16,020 nt of DNA from WJKP01 sp964531215 (GTDB lineage: Bacteria > Patescibacteriota > Patescibacteriia > CAIXNZ01): assembly GCA_964531215.1 (NCBI GenBank), contig CAZHFK010000026.1, positions 1 through 16,020 on the forward strand, read 5' to 3'. Positions 1 through 6,938 of the stretch are shown piece by piece. The translations under genes and the position numbers were made by a program. Under the pieces are notes generated by a model that searched no databases, had not been told where the DNA came from, and worked only from the letters and a program-made list of their open reading frames with translations. Each line of letters starts with the position of its first letter. Position 1 is the stretch's first letter.

Positions 1-2
1 CT

Positions 3-77
3 GATTTACTTGACTTGGTAGAAAACGAAGACAAGAAGCACTATGATTTTTTGGTGGAAAGTGTTACAAACAACTAA
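3..77 (+). CDS. C-terminal end of an unidentified protein (5' truncated by window edge)
   Basis: An open frame enters from the left edge and stops at TAA (75-77). Its last 24 residues are DLLDLVENEDKKHYDFLVES followed by VTNN, an acidic, helix-prone tail. The other two plus-strand frames stop almost at once (TAG at 19-21 in frame 1, TGA at 2-4 in frame 2). Twenty-four open codons are weak statistical evidence, but the composition looks like ordinary protein and a structured non-coding spacer starts right after the stop. No family can be named from this tail. The nearest terminator is the bidirectional hairpin at 254-279. Confidence 0.5.
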   Translation, partial: DLLDLVENEDKKHYDFLVESVTNN

Positions 78-253
78 CCCCACCCACCCCCCTTTGATTT
101 TGTAGCCCCGCAAAAAAATCGGCCCCGTTATTCAGCGGGATAAACTTCGCGGAAGTGGGCGAAAACGCATCTCATTATTCTGGATTTTTTTGCAAAAAGT
201 TCCATCCAAAGCCGGGCAGGCGGATTTTGTTCAGAATACGGAGCAATAAAACA
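78..253. other. GC-richer structured intergenic spacer without a convincing gene
   Basis: This stretch is visibly richer in G and C than its surroundings. It opens with a C-rich tract (about 78-92). It contains an 11-base perfect inverted repeat (110-120 and 183-193). Inside that lie two small hairpins: CCCG/CGGG around 124-139, and ACTTC-GCG-GAAGT at about 144-156. A minus-strand frame here is open for about 40 codons and ends in ...HFREVYPAE, but it has no start context and lies downstream of the gpmI terminator, so I do not call it a gene. The organisation suggests a dispersed repeat or structured RNA/DNA element. Confidence 0.4.
110..193. repeat. Inverted repeat GCAAAAAAATC / GATTTTTTTGC
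   Basis: The 11-base arms at 110-120 and 183-193 are exact reverse complements, separated by 62 bases that hold two further small hairpins. The pairing would fold the spacer into a three-way structure. The pattern suits a small non-autonomous repeat. No target-site duplication was recognised, and no second copy occurs in this window. Confidence 0.5.
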
Positions 254-279
254 AAAAACTATCCACTAGGATAGTTTTT
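254..279. terminator. Bidirectional intrinsic terminator downstream of gpmI
   Basis: The perfect 11-base stem AAAAACTATCC (254-264) / GGATAGTTTTT (269-279) has an ACTA tetraloop. On the minus strand it is followed by a run of six Ts, 33 bases past the gpmI stop codon. The plus strand also ends in a T tract, so the hairpin can serve the truncated gene at the left edge as well. Confidence 0.85.
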
Positions 280-311
280 GTTATTATAAATATTATAATT
301 TTTGATTAGAC

Positions 312-1892
312 TTACAAAAGACTCTGTCCGGTCATTTCTTTGGGAATCTTTAAACCTGAAATTTTTAATATTGTTGGCGCAATATCAGCCAAAATACCGA
401 TTGGCGAGATTAAGGAAATATCGTTATTAATAATATCGGGATTTGGCTGGCCAGCTAATTTATTATTCATAGCCAAAAAGGGAACAGGATAAACATTATG
501 TTCTTTGTCAATTGCACCGGTAATCGGATTAATTAATTCTTCTGAATTACCATGATCACCCACTATAAAAATACTGCCTCCCTTTTTCAAAATTACCGGA
601 ATTATCTTAGCCAAACATTTATCAACCGTTTCAATCGCTTCAATCGTAGCTTTTAAATTGCCGGTATGCCCGACCATGTCGGGATTGGCATAATTTATAA
701 CCATAAAATCATATTGATCACTTTTTAAAGCTTTTAAAATTTCCCGGGTTACTGGTTCGGCTGACATTTTGGGTTTTTGATCATAAGTTGAGACATCAGG
801 TGAGGGGATTAATATCCGTTTTTCATTGGCAAAGCTTTTTTCAGTCATGCCGTTTAAAAAGAAAGTAACATGAGCATATTTTTCTGTTTCGGCAATATGC
901 AGTTGTTTTAAATTTAAATCACTGAATATTTTAGCCAAAGGATTTTTTATTATTTCAAGAGAGAAAAGCACTTTGACCGGAAAATCTTTATCATATTCAG
1001 TAAAAGTAATCATTTCCAGTTTTTTAAATTTAACTGTTTCAAATTTATCAAATTCGGGATCTGTAATAGTTTGAGTTAATTGTTTGGCTCTGTCAGCGCG
1101 AAAATTAAAAAATATAATTATATCATCATCATTAACGGTGGCAATAGGCTGCTCTTTTTTATCAACAAAAACATGGGGTTCTATTTCTTCGTCATAAATT
1201 TTCTTTTTATATGATTCCTTAATCGCTTTTAACGGATCTTTATGAGTTTTTTCGGCTTCACCTTTAATAATCGCGTTATAAGCTTTGGCTGTCCGATCCC
1301 AGTTTTTATTTCTATCCATAGCATAAAATCTTCCTGACATACTGGCAATTCCGCCAATTTTATTTTGTTTAACAAGTTTTATGGTATCTTCCATGAAGAT
1401 TTTGCCGACATCTTTGGCAGTATCACGGCCGTCAGTAAATAAATGTAAATAAGTTTTGTCATTTATTTTTTTTTCGCTGACAAAAGAAATTAAAGCTTGC
1501 AAATGCTCTTGGCTGGCATGAACTCCGCCATTGCCGATTAATCCCATAATATGTAATTTACCTTTGCCTTTTTTTATTTTTTTAGCGGCTTCCAATAAAT
1601 CCGATGATTTAAAAAATTCACCGGTTGAAATAGACCGGTTGATCCTTGGTAGGCTTTGATATTTTAAAATACCAGAACCGATTGAAATATGTCCGACTTC
1701 TGAATTACCGACCTCGCCTTGCGGTAACCCGACATTTAAGCCGGAAGCTTCCAATAAATTTAAAGGGTATTCTTTTACCAATGAATCAAAAAAAGGTTTT
1801 TTAGCTAAACTAATCGCATTGGCATCATTGGCCGGGGCAATCCCAAAACCATCCAGGACAATCAAAACAATTGGTTTGAATTTTAAAGCCAT
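312..1892 (-). CDS. gpmI: 2,3-bisphosphoglycerate-independent phosphoglycerate mutase (iPGM)
   Basis: This cytoplasmic glycolytic enzyme interconverts 3-phosphoglycerate and 2-phosphoglycerate through a phosphoserine intermediate with two metal ions (Mn2+ in the family). The 526 residues are close to the family's usual 505-515. The alkaline-phosphatase-fold motifs are visible in order: metal-binding LDGFG (Asp14); GNSEVGH with catalytic Ser64; VHASQEH and GRDT in the inserted substrate domain; NFRADRAKQ; HVTFFLNG; the PSPDVSTYDQKPKMSA stretch; NPDMVGHTG; and GDHGNSE near the C-terminus followed by EHNVYPVPF. The last segment is commonly HTxNPVPF in relatives, so the Asn-Val-Tyr there is a mild divergence. 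The ATG at 1892 gives the standard N-terminus. It lies 15 bases downstream of a small minus-strand gene and is probably co-transcribed with it; the terminator at 254-279 follows. There is no Shine-Dalgarno site. Confidence 0.97.
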   Translation of the reverse strand: MALKFKPIVLIVLDGFGIAPANDANAISLAKKPFFDSLVKEYPLNLLEASGLNVGLPQGEVGNSEVGHISIGSGILKYQSLPRINRSISTGEFFKSSDLLEAAKKIKKGKGKLHIMGLIGNGGVHASQEHLQALISFVSEKKINDKTYLHLFTDGRDTAKDVGKIFMEDTIKLVKQNKIGGIASMSGRFYAMDRNKNWDRTAKAYNAIIKGEAEKTHKDPLKAIKESYKKKIYDEEIEPHVFVDKKEQPIATVNDDDIIIFFNFRADRAKQLTQTITDPEFDKFETVKFKKLEMITFTEYDKDFPVKVLFSLEIIKNPLAKIFSDLNLKQLHIAETEKYAHVTFFLNGMTEKSFANEKRILIPSPDVSTYDQKPKMSAEPVTREILKALKSDQYDFMVINYANPDMVGHTGNLKATIEAIETVDKCLAKIIPVILKKGGSIFIVGDHGNSEELINPITGAIDKEHNVYPVPFLAMNNKLAGQPNPDIINNDISLISPIGILADIAPTILKISGLKIPKEMTGQSLL

Positions 1893-1907
1893 AAATAAAT
1901 TTATCTA

Positions 1908-2138
1908 TTATTTTTTAAAATCATTAAAAATTTCATCAAGTTTATCCTCTGTTTCATTAATGTCACGCATTATCTGTTTCTTTTTATACTCATCTCCTTC
2001 TTTTTGATAATCAACAATCAGCATATTATAATCATAAATAATATCGGTTACTTCTGGTAAAATTTTGGCTTTAAGATCAGGATCGGTAATTTTGTATTGC
2101 TTGAAAAAATATTCAATTGTCTTTTGTTTTAAATCCAT
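1908..2138 (-). CDS. Small charged helical protein of unknown function upstream of gpmI
   Basis: This 76-residue protein is not recognised. It is rich in Lys, Glu and Asp with regularly spaced hydrophobics, and reads as two or three amphipathic helices. The second half (from about DYQKEGDEYKKKQIMRDINE to the end) is suited to a coiled coil. It has no signal peptide, membrane segment, cysteine or zinc motif, so it is probably cytoplasmic. It is the first gene after the minus-strand promoter at 2167-2195 and stops 15 bases before gpmI, so the two likely share one transcript. The opposite-strand frame over this region is a shadow. Its reality rests on ordinary composition, the good upstream promoter and the tight spacing to gpmI. 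Confidence 0.8.
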   Translation of the reverse strand: MDLKQKTIEYFFKQYKITDPDLKAKILPEVTDIIYDYNMLIVDYQKEGDEYKKKQIMRDINETEDKLDEIFNDFKK

Positions 2139-2166
2139 ATTTAATTAATTGGTTTGAATTATCTAC

Positions 2167-2195
2167 ATTATACTATTTTTAAACTAAAAAGTGAA
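2167..2195 (-). promoter_or_regulatory. Sigma-70-type promoter for the 76-residue gene and gpmI
   Basis: On the minus strand, TTCACT (2190-2195 on the plus strand) is followed after 17 bases by a perfect TATAAT (2167-2172). The predicted start is near 2160, giving a leader of about 20 bases before the ATG at 2138. Confidence 0.65.
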
Positions 2196-2213
2196 TAAAC
2201 CTATTGACAAAAG

Positions 2214-2242
2214 TTGAGTTGTTCTTTCTAGTATGTTATAAT
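2214..2242 (+). promoter_or_regulatory. Extended -10 promoter for the ATP-grasp gene
   Basis: TTGAGT (2214-2219), a 17-base spacer and a perfect TATAAT (2237-2242) preceded by TGT, an extended -10. Transcription should start near 2249. This promoter is back to back with the minus-strand promoter, 18 bases away. A TTGACA at 2204-2209 also exists but lies 27 bases from the -10, so it is not the paired -35. Confidence 0.75.
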
Positions 2243-2295
2243 ACCAACGTCTTAATAAAATAAAACAATGATTATTTGAAACAAAATATTAATCC

Positions 2296-2330
2296 AAGAG
2301 AAGAATAATCTTTTTTAAGCTTCTCTTTTT
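2296..2330 (+). terminator. Terminator-like hairpin in the ATP-grasp leader (possible attenuator or end of a small RNA)
   Basis: AAGAGAAG (2296-2303) pairs perfectly with CTTCTCTT (2320-2327) around a 16-base loop, and the right arm runs into TTTTT (2326-2330). The loop contains its own small CTT/AAG palindrome. The hairpin lies about 47 bases after the predicted transcription start and 15 bases before the ATG at 2346. It is therefore within the 5' leader rather than after a gene. The stem is A/U-rich and only eight pairs, so its strength is uncertain. Confidence 0.45.
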
Positions 2331-2345
2331 AAATTAAATTAACTT

Positions 2346-3660
2346 ATGGCTACCAACAAAGAACAATTAACTATTAAGGATAAAGATAGGGACAAGGATA
2401 TTATTCTTTTTGTCGGTCGGATTAACAATGATCATGTTGCCAGCGCCAGGGATTTAGAAGAATTATTAGATCGTAAATTAAAAATCGGCTTAATTACAAC
2501 GCAAAATAAAAAAATTTCCTCTGAAATGGAGAAAAAAATAGATATTTTAATTCNNNNNNNNNNTTATAAAATATCGGGATAAAGTTTTAGCTGGAATAGC
2601 TAAACCGGAATTTAGCATAGAATTATTAACAAGAGTAGCTCCTTTTTTTCCTTATTTACGTTTATCAAGAAATCGTTCATTAAGAATTTCAAACGATAAA
2701 CTGGAAATGAGAAAAACTTTTAGAAAATATTATCCTAAAATTTCGCCCAAATTCATTTATGTTAAAAAATACTCAGAAGCAATTATTAAACAAATAATTA
2801 AAGAGATAGGTTTTCCTTGCGTCATAAAACCCACCAATTTATCTGGCAGCAAATTAATTATTAATTGTTTTTATAAAGAAGAACTGGAAAAGAATTTAAA
2901 AGATGCCATGAAAAAAATAAATTCTTTGGTTAAAAAAGCCAGCGTAGTAACTACCCCTAAAATTATTGTTGAAGAATTTATGGAAGGTCAGATGTATTCA
3001 ATTGATGCTTATGTTAATACTTACGGTAAAATGTATTATACTCCGATTATTGAGATAAAAACCGGTAAAGACGCCGGCTATGACGATTTATTTATGTACA
3101 CTCAAATAGCGCCTTCAATTTTAAGCAAAGAAGAAGAAGAAAAGGCCCAAGACGTTGTCAGTAAAGGTACACATGCCATAGGTTTAAAATCCAGTACCGT
3201 TCATTGCGAATTAATGAAGACCTCTAAAGGCTGGAAAATTATTGAATTAGCCGGTCGGCCGGGCGGGTTTAGGGATGAAATATTTTATCATGCTTTTGGT
3301 TTTAAACATCATTTGAATGATTTATTAATTCATATTGGGAATAAACCGATTATAAAAAAGAAAGCCAAAAAACATGTTGTTTTTATGAAATTTTGGCCCC
3401 ATAAACCCGGTAAAATATTTGCGATTAAGGGTTTAAAAAAGGCTAAAGAATTAAAATCATTGGTTAAATTCAGACAAAATAAAAAAGTCGGGGATTATGC
3501 CGGCAGGTCCAAACACGGTCATTTATCGGTTGTCGGATTTACCTTGGCAACAAAAACACGAGCCGATTTATTGGGTGATATTAGAAAATTGGAAAAATGG
3601 ATTAAAATTGAAACAGTCAAAAGAAACGGTAAAGTCAAAAAGCCAAAAAAGAAAATTTAA
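2346..3660 (+). CDS. ATP-grasp domain ligase-like protein, interrupted by an assembly gap
   Basis: One gene spans the ten Ns at 2554-2563. The first part (from ATG 2346) has a Rossmann-like start, with IILFVGRINNDHVASARDLE preceding a helix and a second strand. After the gap, the frame carrying the stop at 3660 is open from the first sequenced bases, well before the internal Met at 2707. The ATP-grasp core follows: NDKLEMRKTF, GFPCVIKPTNLSGSK (ATP-binding Lys and glycine loop), IIVEEFMEGQMYSIDAY, then IIELAGRPGGFRDE, the position of the metal-binding E-x-N/G-R segment. A basic tail ends in KKPKKKI. The two parts are out of phase by one base, so the true gap should be a multiple of three. The family (closest in feel to ATP-grasp_4/carbamoyl-phosphate-synthase-like) joins carboxylates to amines using ATP. 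The substrate cannot be told. Confidence 0.85.
2554..2563. other. Assembly gap (10 N)
   Basis: Ten consecutive Ns join two contigs inside the ATP-grasp gene. Ten is not a multiple of three and would break an otherwise clean reading frame, so it is a placeholder length rather than a measured one. Confidence 0.98.
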
Positions 3661-3663
3661 ATA

Positions 3664-3693
3664 AAAACTACTCCATAAAAAAGGAGTAGTTTT
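3664..3693. terminator. Intrinsic terminator after the ATP-grasp gene
   Basis: The perfect 11-base stem AAAACTACTCC (3664-3674) / GGAGTAGTTTT (3683-3693) has an 8-base A-rich loop and T-rich sequence after it. It starts three bases after the stop codon. It closely resembles the hairpin at 254-279 in design. Confidence 0.85.
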
Positions 3694-3746
3694 ACTTTTT
3701 GAAAATATTTGCTAAACTTATAAAAATAAAAAAATAATTCAAATTA

Positions 3747-4334
3747 ATGAAAAAAATAATAATTATTTCCAGTTTAGTAATAATTTTTAGCTTAGCTTTA
3801 ACGGCTTGTAACCAATTTGCTGATTTAAGCGAACAAGATATTAATATTGCCCAAAATCAAGTTGCTAATTATTTTAATTACCAAATTAGCCAAGATGAAT
3901 ATACCAAAATTGCTCGTTCAGCCAATAATGATCTTTATTATTATGCGGCTGATGGTAAAAGGTATATTTTTCCAAATTTAACAATTTTTGAATCATGGTT
4001 TAATGATTATGATATTAATAATTTTGAAATCCATGATTTACAAACCTTATATCAAACTCCTTTAGGCGGCAATGTGACCTTGAGGCCCGGCACTTTAATG
4101 ATGACCGAAACCGATCCCAATATTTATTTGATTACCGGTAATGGCAATATGAAAGTATTTGAAAATTTAGAATTACTCAAAGAACTTTATGGCTCTGACT
4201 ATGAAGCTTTAATCGTGACTATCCCCAATTTTTATTTTACCAATTACAAAAAAGACGGTACAATTACCAAACTAGAAGACTTTCCTCAGATTTCGGATAA
4301 TTTAACTATTGATCAAGATAAAGGATTTAAATAA
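3747..4334 (+). CDS. Envelope lipoprotein with a CPR-type YIFPN/GGNVTLRPGT domain
   Basis: This 195-residue exported lipoprotein has an N-terminus MKKIIIISSLVIIFSLALTA followed by Cys21, a classic signal peptide with lipobox LTAC; Cys21 should be lipidated. The mature part begins with a short linker. A compact domain then runs from about residue 60 to 180, with YYYAADGKRYIFPN, GGNVTLRPGTLMMTETDPN, IYLITGNGNMKVF, LYGSDYEALIVTIPNFYFTNY. From memory, this pattern (aromatic YIFPN, GGNVT-RPGT, LYG-W/Y, IP-x-FF-NY) recurs in surface and wall-associated proteins of Parcubacteria and related groups; its function is not known to me. The stop lies one base before the next gene's start, so the two are translationally close and likely one operon. 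A weak TATAAA at 3719-3724 may be a -10 but lacks a convincing -35. There is no Shine-Dalgarno site. Confidence 0.85.
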   Translation: MKKIIIISSLVIIFSLALTACNQFADLSEQDINIAQNQVANYFNYQISQDEYTKIARSANNDLYYYAADGKRYIFPNLTIFESWFNDYDINNFEIHDLQTLYQTPLGGNVTLRPGTLMMTETDPNIYLITGNGNMKVFENLELLKELYGSDYEALIVTIPNFYFTNYKKDGTITKLEDFPQISDNLTIDQDKGFK

Positions 4335-4335
4335 T

Positions 4336-5556
4336 ATGAAAAAATTTTTTTTCATAATAATTAATTTGGCATTATTAACGCTTATAGCAGTAGCTGTTTT
4401 TTATTTAATTACTCAAAGAACTGAAATTTTCGCCGAATCGAATAATTATAATTTAAATAAAAAATTAGATGTCACGATTGAAGAAAAAGTAAAAGAACCG
4501 CCCAGGATCAAGCCGGAAGAAATTAAAGTAAAAGCCATTTACTTGACATCCAATTCAGCTGCCAGCAGTAAAACAATTGATAAATTTATTGATTTTATAA
4601 AAAATACAGAGCTTAACGCAGTGGTAATTGACATTAAAGATTATTCGGGCAAATTATCTTATGATTCGCAAATTGAAATAGTCAATCAATTAGAAAACGA
4701 TCACGATTTGATTAAAAATTTACCCGGTTTAATTCAAAAACTCCATGATAATAATATTTATGTAATTGCCAGGCAAACTGTTTTTCAAGATCCTGAATTA
4801 TCAGCTAAAAAACCGGATTGGGCTGTTAAAAATAAAATTACTGGCGGACTTTGGTATGATTATAAAGGTTTAACCTGGACCGATCCAACTCAGCAGGCAG
4901 TTTGGGATTATAATTTACAAATAGCCAAAGAAGCGATTGATTTGGGTTTTGATGAAATAAATTTTGATTATATTCGTTTTCCATCAGACGGTCCCATGAA
5001 ACAAATGGCTTTTAACAATATGAAAGATAGAACAAAAGCTGAAGTTATGGCCGATTTTTACAAATTTTTACATAATAATCTTAAAGATGAACCGGCTTAT
5101 CTGTCAGGTGATTTATTTGGTTTAACTACTGAAAGGGATGATGACATGAATATTGGCCAGCAACTTGAAGACGCCGCTCTTTATTTTGATTATGTTTGTC
5201 CTATGGTTTATCCTTCACATTATCCTAGCGGTTATCTGAATTTATCAAATCCGGCAGCTAATCCTTATGAAGTAATCACTCAAGCCATGAAAAAAGGAGT
5301 AGCATCTATTCAGCCATTAACTGAAGAAATTATTGAAACCGAGGAAGGCGAAAATGGAGAAATAATTGAACACAAAACCATTAAGGTAACTGAATATAAA
5401 GCAAAATTAAGACCTTGGCTGCAGGCTTTTAATATTGGAGCCGTTTATACTCCTAGCATGATTGATGCGCAAATTCAAGCGTCTGAGGAAAACGGCGGTT
5501 TTGGCTATTTATTATGGAATGCCCGTAATGTTTATAATTATGCACCAAGTGATTAA
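4336..5556 (+). CDS. Membrane-anchored glycoside-hydrolase-like protein (DUF4015 family)
   Basis: This protein of 406 residues, counted from ATG 4336, resembles putative glycosyl hydrolases of the DUF4015 TIM-barrel family. I prefer 4336 to the upstream in-frame codon at 4309. It sits one base after the lipoprotein stop, has a weak AAAGGA ten bases upstream, and places a signal anchor (FFFIIINLALLTLIAVAVFYLI) right at the N-terminus. The barrel begins with KAIYLTSNSAAS and shows NAVVIDIKDYSGKLSYDS (strand with acidic residues), DEINFDYIRFPSDG (the family's hallmark Asp/Asp-Arg segment), YVCPMVYPSHYPSGY, LRPWLQAFN and a closing GGFGYLLWNARNVYN. The enzyme probably faces outward, anchored in the cytoplasmic membrane, and may cut an envelope or extracellular glycan. 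The substrate is unproven for the family. The lipoprotein upstream is its likely partner. Confidence 0.88.
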   Translation: MKKFFFIIINLALLTLIAVAVFYLITQRTEIFAESNNYNLNKKLDVTIEEKVKEPPRIKPEEIKVKAIYLTSNSAASSKTIDKFIDFIKNTELNAVVIDIKDYSGKLSYDSQIEIVNQLENDHDLIKNLPGLIQKLHDNNIYVIARQTVFQDPELSAKKPDWAVKNKITGGLWYDYKGLTWTDPTQQAVWDYNLQIAKEAIDLGFDEINFDYIRFPSDGPMKQMAFNNMKDRTKAEVMADFYKFLHNNLKDEPAYLSGDLFGLTTERDDDMNIGQQLEDAALYFDYVCPMVYPSHYPSGYLNLSNPAANPYEVITQAMKKGVASIQPLTEEIIETEEGENGEIIEHKTIKVTEYKAKLRPWLQAFNIGAVYTPSMIDAQIQASEENGGFGYLLWNARNVYNYAPSD

Positions 5557-5579
5557 ATATTAATTAAGAAATATTAAAT

Positions 5580-5642
5580 TCTAAACAAATTTTAATTTTT
5601 AAATCATAAATTTAAAACTAAAATTTTAAAAATTTGTTTAGA
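5580..5642. repeat. 14-base inverted repeat in the AT-rich spacer before the SPFH gene
   Basis: TCTAAACAAATTTT (5580-5593) and its exact reverse complement (5629-5642) flank 35 bases of almost pure A/T that are themselves partly self-complementary. It could be an AT-rich dispersed repeat or a weak terminator for the DUF4015 gene. There is no long T tract after the right arm, so the terminator reading is less likely. Confidence 0.55.
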
Positions 5643-5661
5643 TATTCAAATTTAAAATATT

Positions 5662-6675
5662 ATGCAATATAATGATTTTTTAAAAAAGAATGGATTATGG
5701 CTAATGGTTTTGGCAATTTTTTTGTTGTCTATTGCACCTTGGCTATTTATTCCGTTAATTATAATTATATTAATTTTTCATAAACCAATTTTACAATTAA
5801 TTAATAAATTTAAAAATATGGAAGGAAAAACAATTGATTATTCTCAATTAACACCCCAAGGTCTTAAGGGTATAAGAAATATCGTTATAGCTGTTATTGT
5901 TGTTGTATTTATAATTATTCTTTTATTTAAAATGATTATCATTATCCCGGCCGGTCAAACAGGCGTCTATCATTTATTCGGTAAAGTTAAAGATAAAGAA
6001 TTATCTTCAGGCATCCATTTGATTAATCCTTTGGCTGAGGTTGAAAAAATGGGTATTCGTACAGAACAATATACAATGTCACTAGTGGCTCAAGAAGGGG
6101 AAAAAATCGGTGATGATTCTATTAATGCATTAACCAAAGAAGGATTAAAGGTAACTTTAGACTTGTCAGTTTTGTATCATTTAATAGAAGATGAGGCTTC
6201 AAATGTTTATAAAAATATCGGTTTAGCTTATCCGGGAAAAATTATCCGCCCAGAAGTTCGGAACGCAATCAGAGAAATTATTGCTTTATATGAAGCCAAA
6301 GATATTTATTCAGAAAAAAGAGAAGAGGCAGCCAGTAAAATATTGGAAATGCTAAAAAATAATATTGAACCAAGAGGTATTGCCATTGAAACCGTTTTGT
6401 TACGAAATGTAAAATTACCGCCTTTATTAACAACGTCCATAGAAGAAAAATTAACAGCTGAACAAGAAGCGGAAAAATATAATTTTATCCTGCAAAAAGA
6501 AGAAAAAGAAGCTGAACGTAAAAGAATTGAAGCCCGAGGTCAAAGAGACGCCCAGCAAATCATTAATCAAGGTTTAACCAATCAATATTTACAGTATCTG
6601 TACATCCGCGAACTTAAAGATCGCGAAGGTACCATTTATGTACCATATGACCTGCCTCTCTTCCGCGGCTTATAA
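5662..6675 (+). CDS. SPFH/Band 7 (prohibitin-like) membrane protein with extended N-terminal membrane region
   Basis: This 337-residue membrane-scaffold protein belongs to the stomatin/prohibitin/flotillin group. The N-terminus has a hydrophobic hairpin (about residues 11-39) and a third long membrane segment at about 72-95, immediately before the Band 7 domain (IIPAGQTGVYHLFGKVKDKE, SGIHLINPLAEVEKM, TKEGLKVTLDLSVLYHL, RPEVRNAIREIIALYEAKDI, REEAASKILEMLKNNIEPRG, VLLRNVKLPP). A charged coiled coil follows (about 255-300, EEKLTAEQEAEKYNFILQKE, EARGQRDAQQI). Ordinary bacterial prohibitins have one N-terminal membrane segment, so the extra hairpin is unusual. The protein probably forms large oligomers on the cytoplasmic membrane and influences membrane organisation or proteases; the client is unknown. 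Two half-ferritin-like genes follow. There is no Shine-Dalgarno site. Confidence 0.92.
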   Translation: MQYNDFLKKNGLWLMVLAIFLLSIAPWLFIPLIIIILIFHKPILQLINKFKNMEGKTIDYSQLTPQGLKGIRNIVIAVIVVVFIIILLFKMIIIIPAGQTGVYHLFGKVKDKELSSGIHLINPLAEVEKMGIRTEQYTMSLVAQEGEKIGDDSINALTKEGLKVTLDLSVLYHLIEDEASNVYKNIGLAYPGKIIRPEVRNAIREIIALYEAKDIYSEKREEAASKILEMLKNNIEPRGIAIETVLLRNVKLPPLLTTSIEEKLTAEQEAEKYNFILQKEEKEAERKRIEARGQRDAQQIINQGLTNQYLQYLYIRELKDREGTIYVPYDLPLFRGL

Positions 6676-6684
6676 ATTACGCTT

Positions 6685-6713
6685 TGTCATGCTGAGGCGC
6701 TCGAAGCATGGCA
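6685..6713. repeat. REP-like palindrome, copy A
   Basis: TGTCATGCT (6685-6693) pairs with AGCATGGCA (6705-6713), nine pairs with one G-T wobble, around the 11-base loop GAGGCGCTCGA. It fills much of the gap between the SPFH gene and the first small ferritin-like gene. It shares its loop and arm design with copies at 10181 and 14058. Confidence 0.75.
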
Positions 6714-6733
6714 AAATCTAACCTCTATAACTT

Positions 6734-6934
6734 ATGCAAAAACTCCAAGGCCTGCTTTTTGACGGTCTAAAAATGGAAGAAGAGTTTATTACATTTTATC
6801 TGAAAGTTATTAAGGACGAAGGCTTTTTGCAGTATTTTGCTGATCAGGAGAAAGCTAAAAAGCTTTTACAAACTTTGATTGATGAAAGTAAATGGCATAA
6901 AAAAACATTGGAAGAAATAATTAATACTTTTTAA
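6734..6934 (+). CDS. Small two-helix protein, first half of a split ferritin-like pair
   Basis: This 66-residue protein has no confident family match. It reads as two amphipathic helices: helix one around residues 4-35, with a Glu cluster (Glu15-17) and FITFY, and helix two around 37-65, with DESKWHKK (Glu51, His55). A Glu in the first helix plus Glu and His in the second is the half-site arrangement of ferritin/rubrerythrin four-helix bundles, although spacing here is ExxxH rather than the usual ExxH. No signal peptide, so cytoplasmic. It stops four bases before the next gene, which has the same design in another frame, so a two-gene translational unit is likely. A single ferritin-like gene broken by a frameshift is possible but less likely, because each part has its own start and complete helix pair. 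There is no Shine-Dalgarno site. Confidence 0.75.
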   Translation: MQKLQGLLFDGLKMEEEFITFYLKVIKDEGFLQYFADQEKAKKLLQTLIDESKWHKKTLEEIINTF

Positions 6935-6938
6935 ACCT

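Noticed and set aside
116..253. Minus-strand open frame containing MELFAKKSRIMRCVFAHFRE
   Set aside because: It lies downstream of the gpmI terminator, has no promoter or ribosome site, and coincides with inverted-repeat structure.
1819..2007. Plus-strand 62-codon open frame
   Set aside because: It lies antisense over gpmI and the 76-residue gene, both supported by family motifs, promoter or spacing.
4309..4335. Upstream start for the DUF4015 gene, overlapping the lipoprotein gene
   Set aside because: It would add a charged segment (IKIKDLNN) before the signal anchor; ATG 4336 sits directly after the lipoprotein stop and gives a typical N-terminus.
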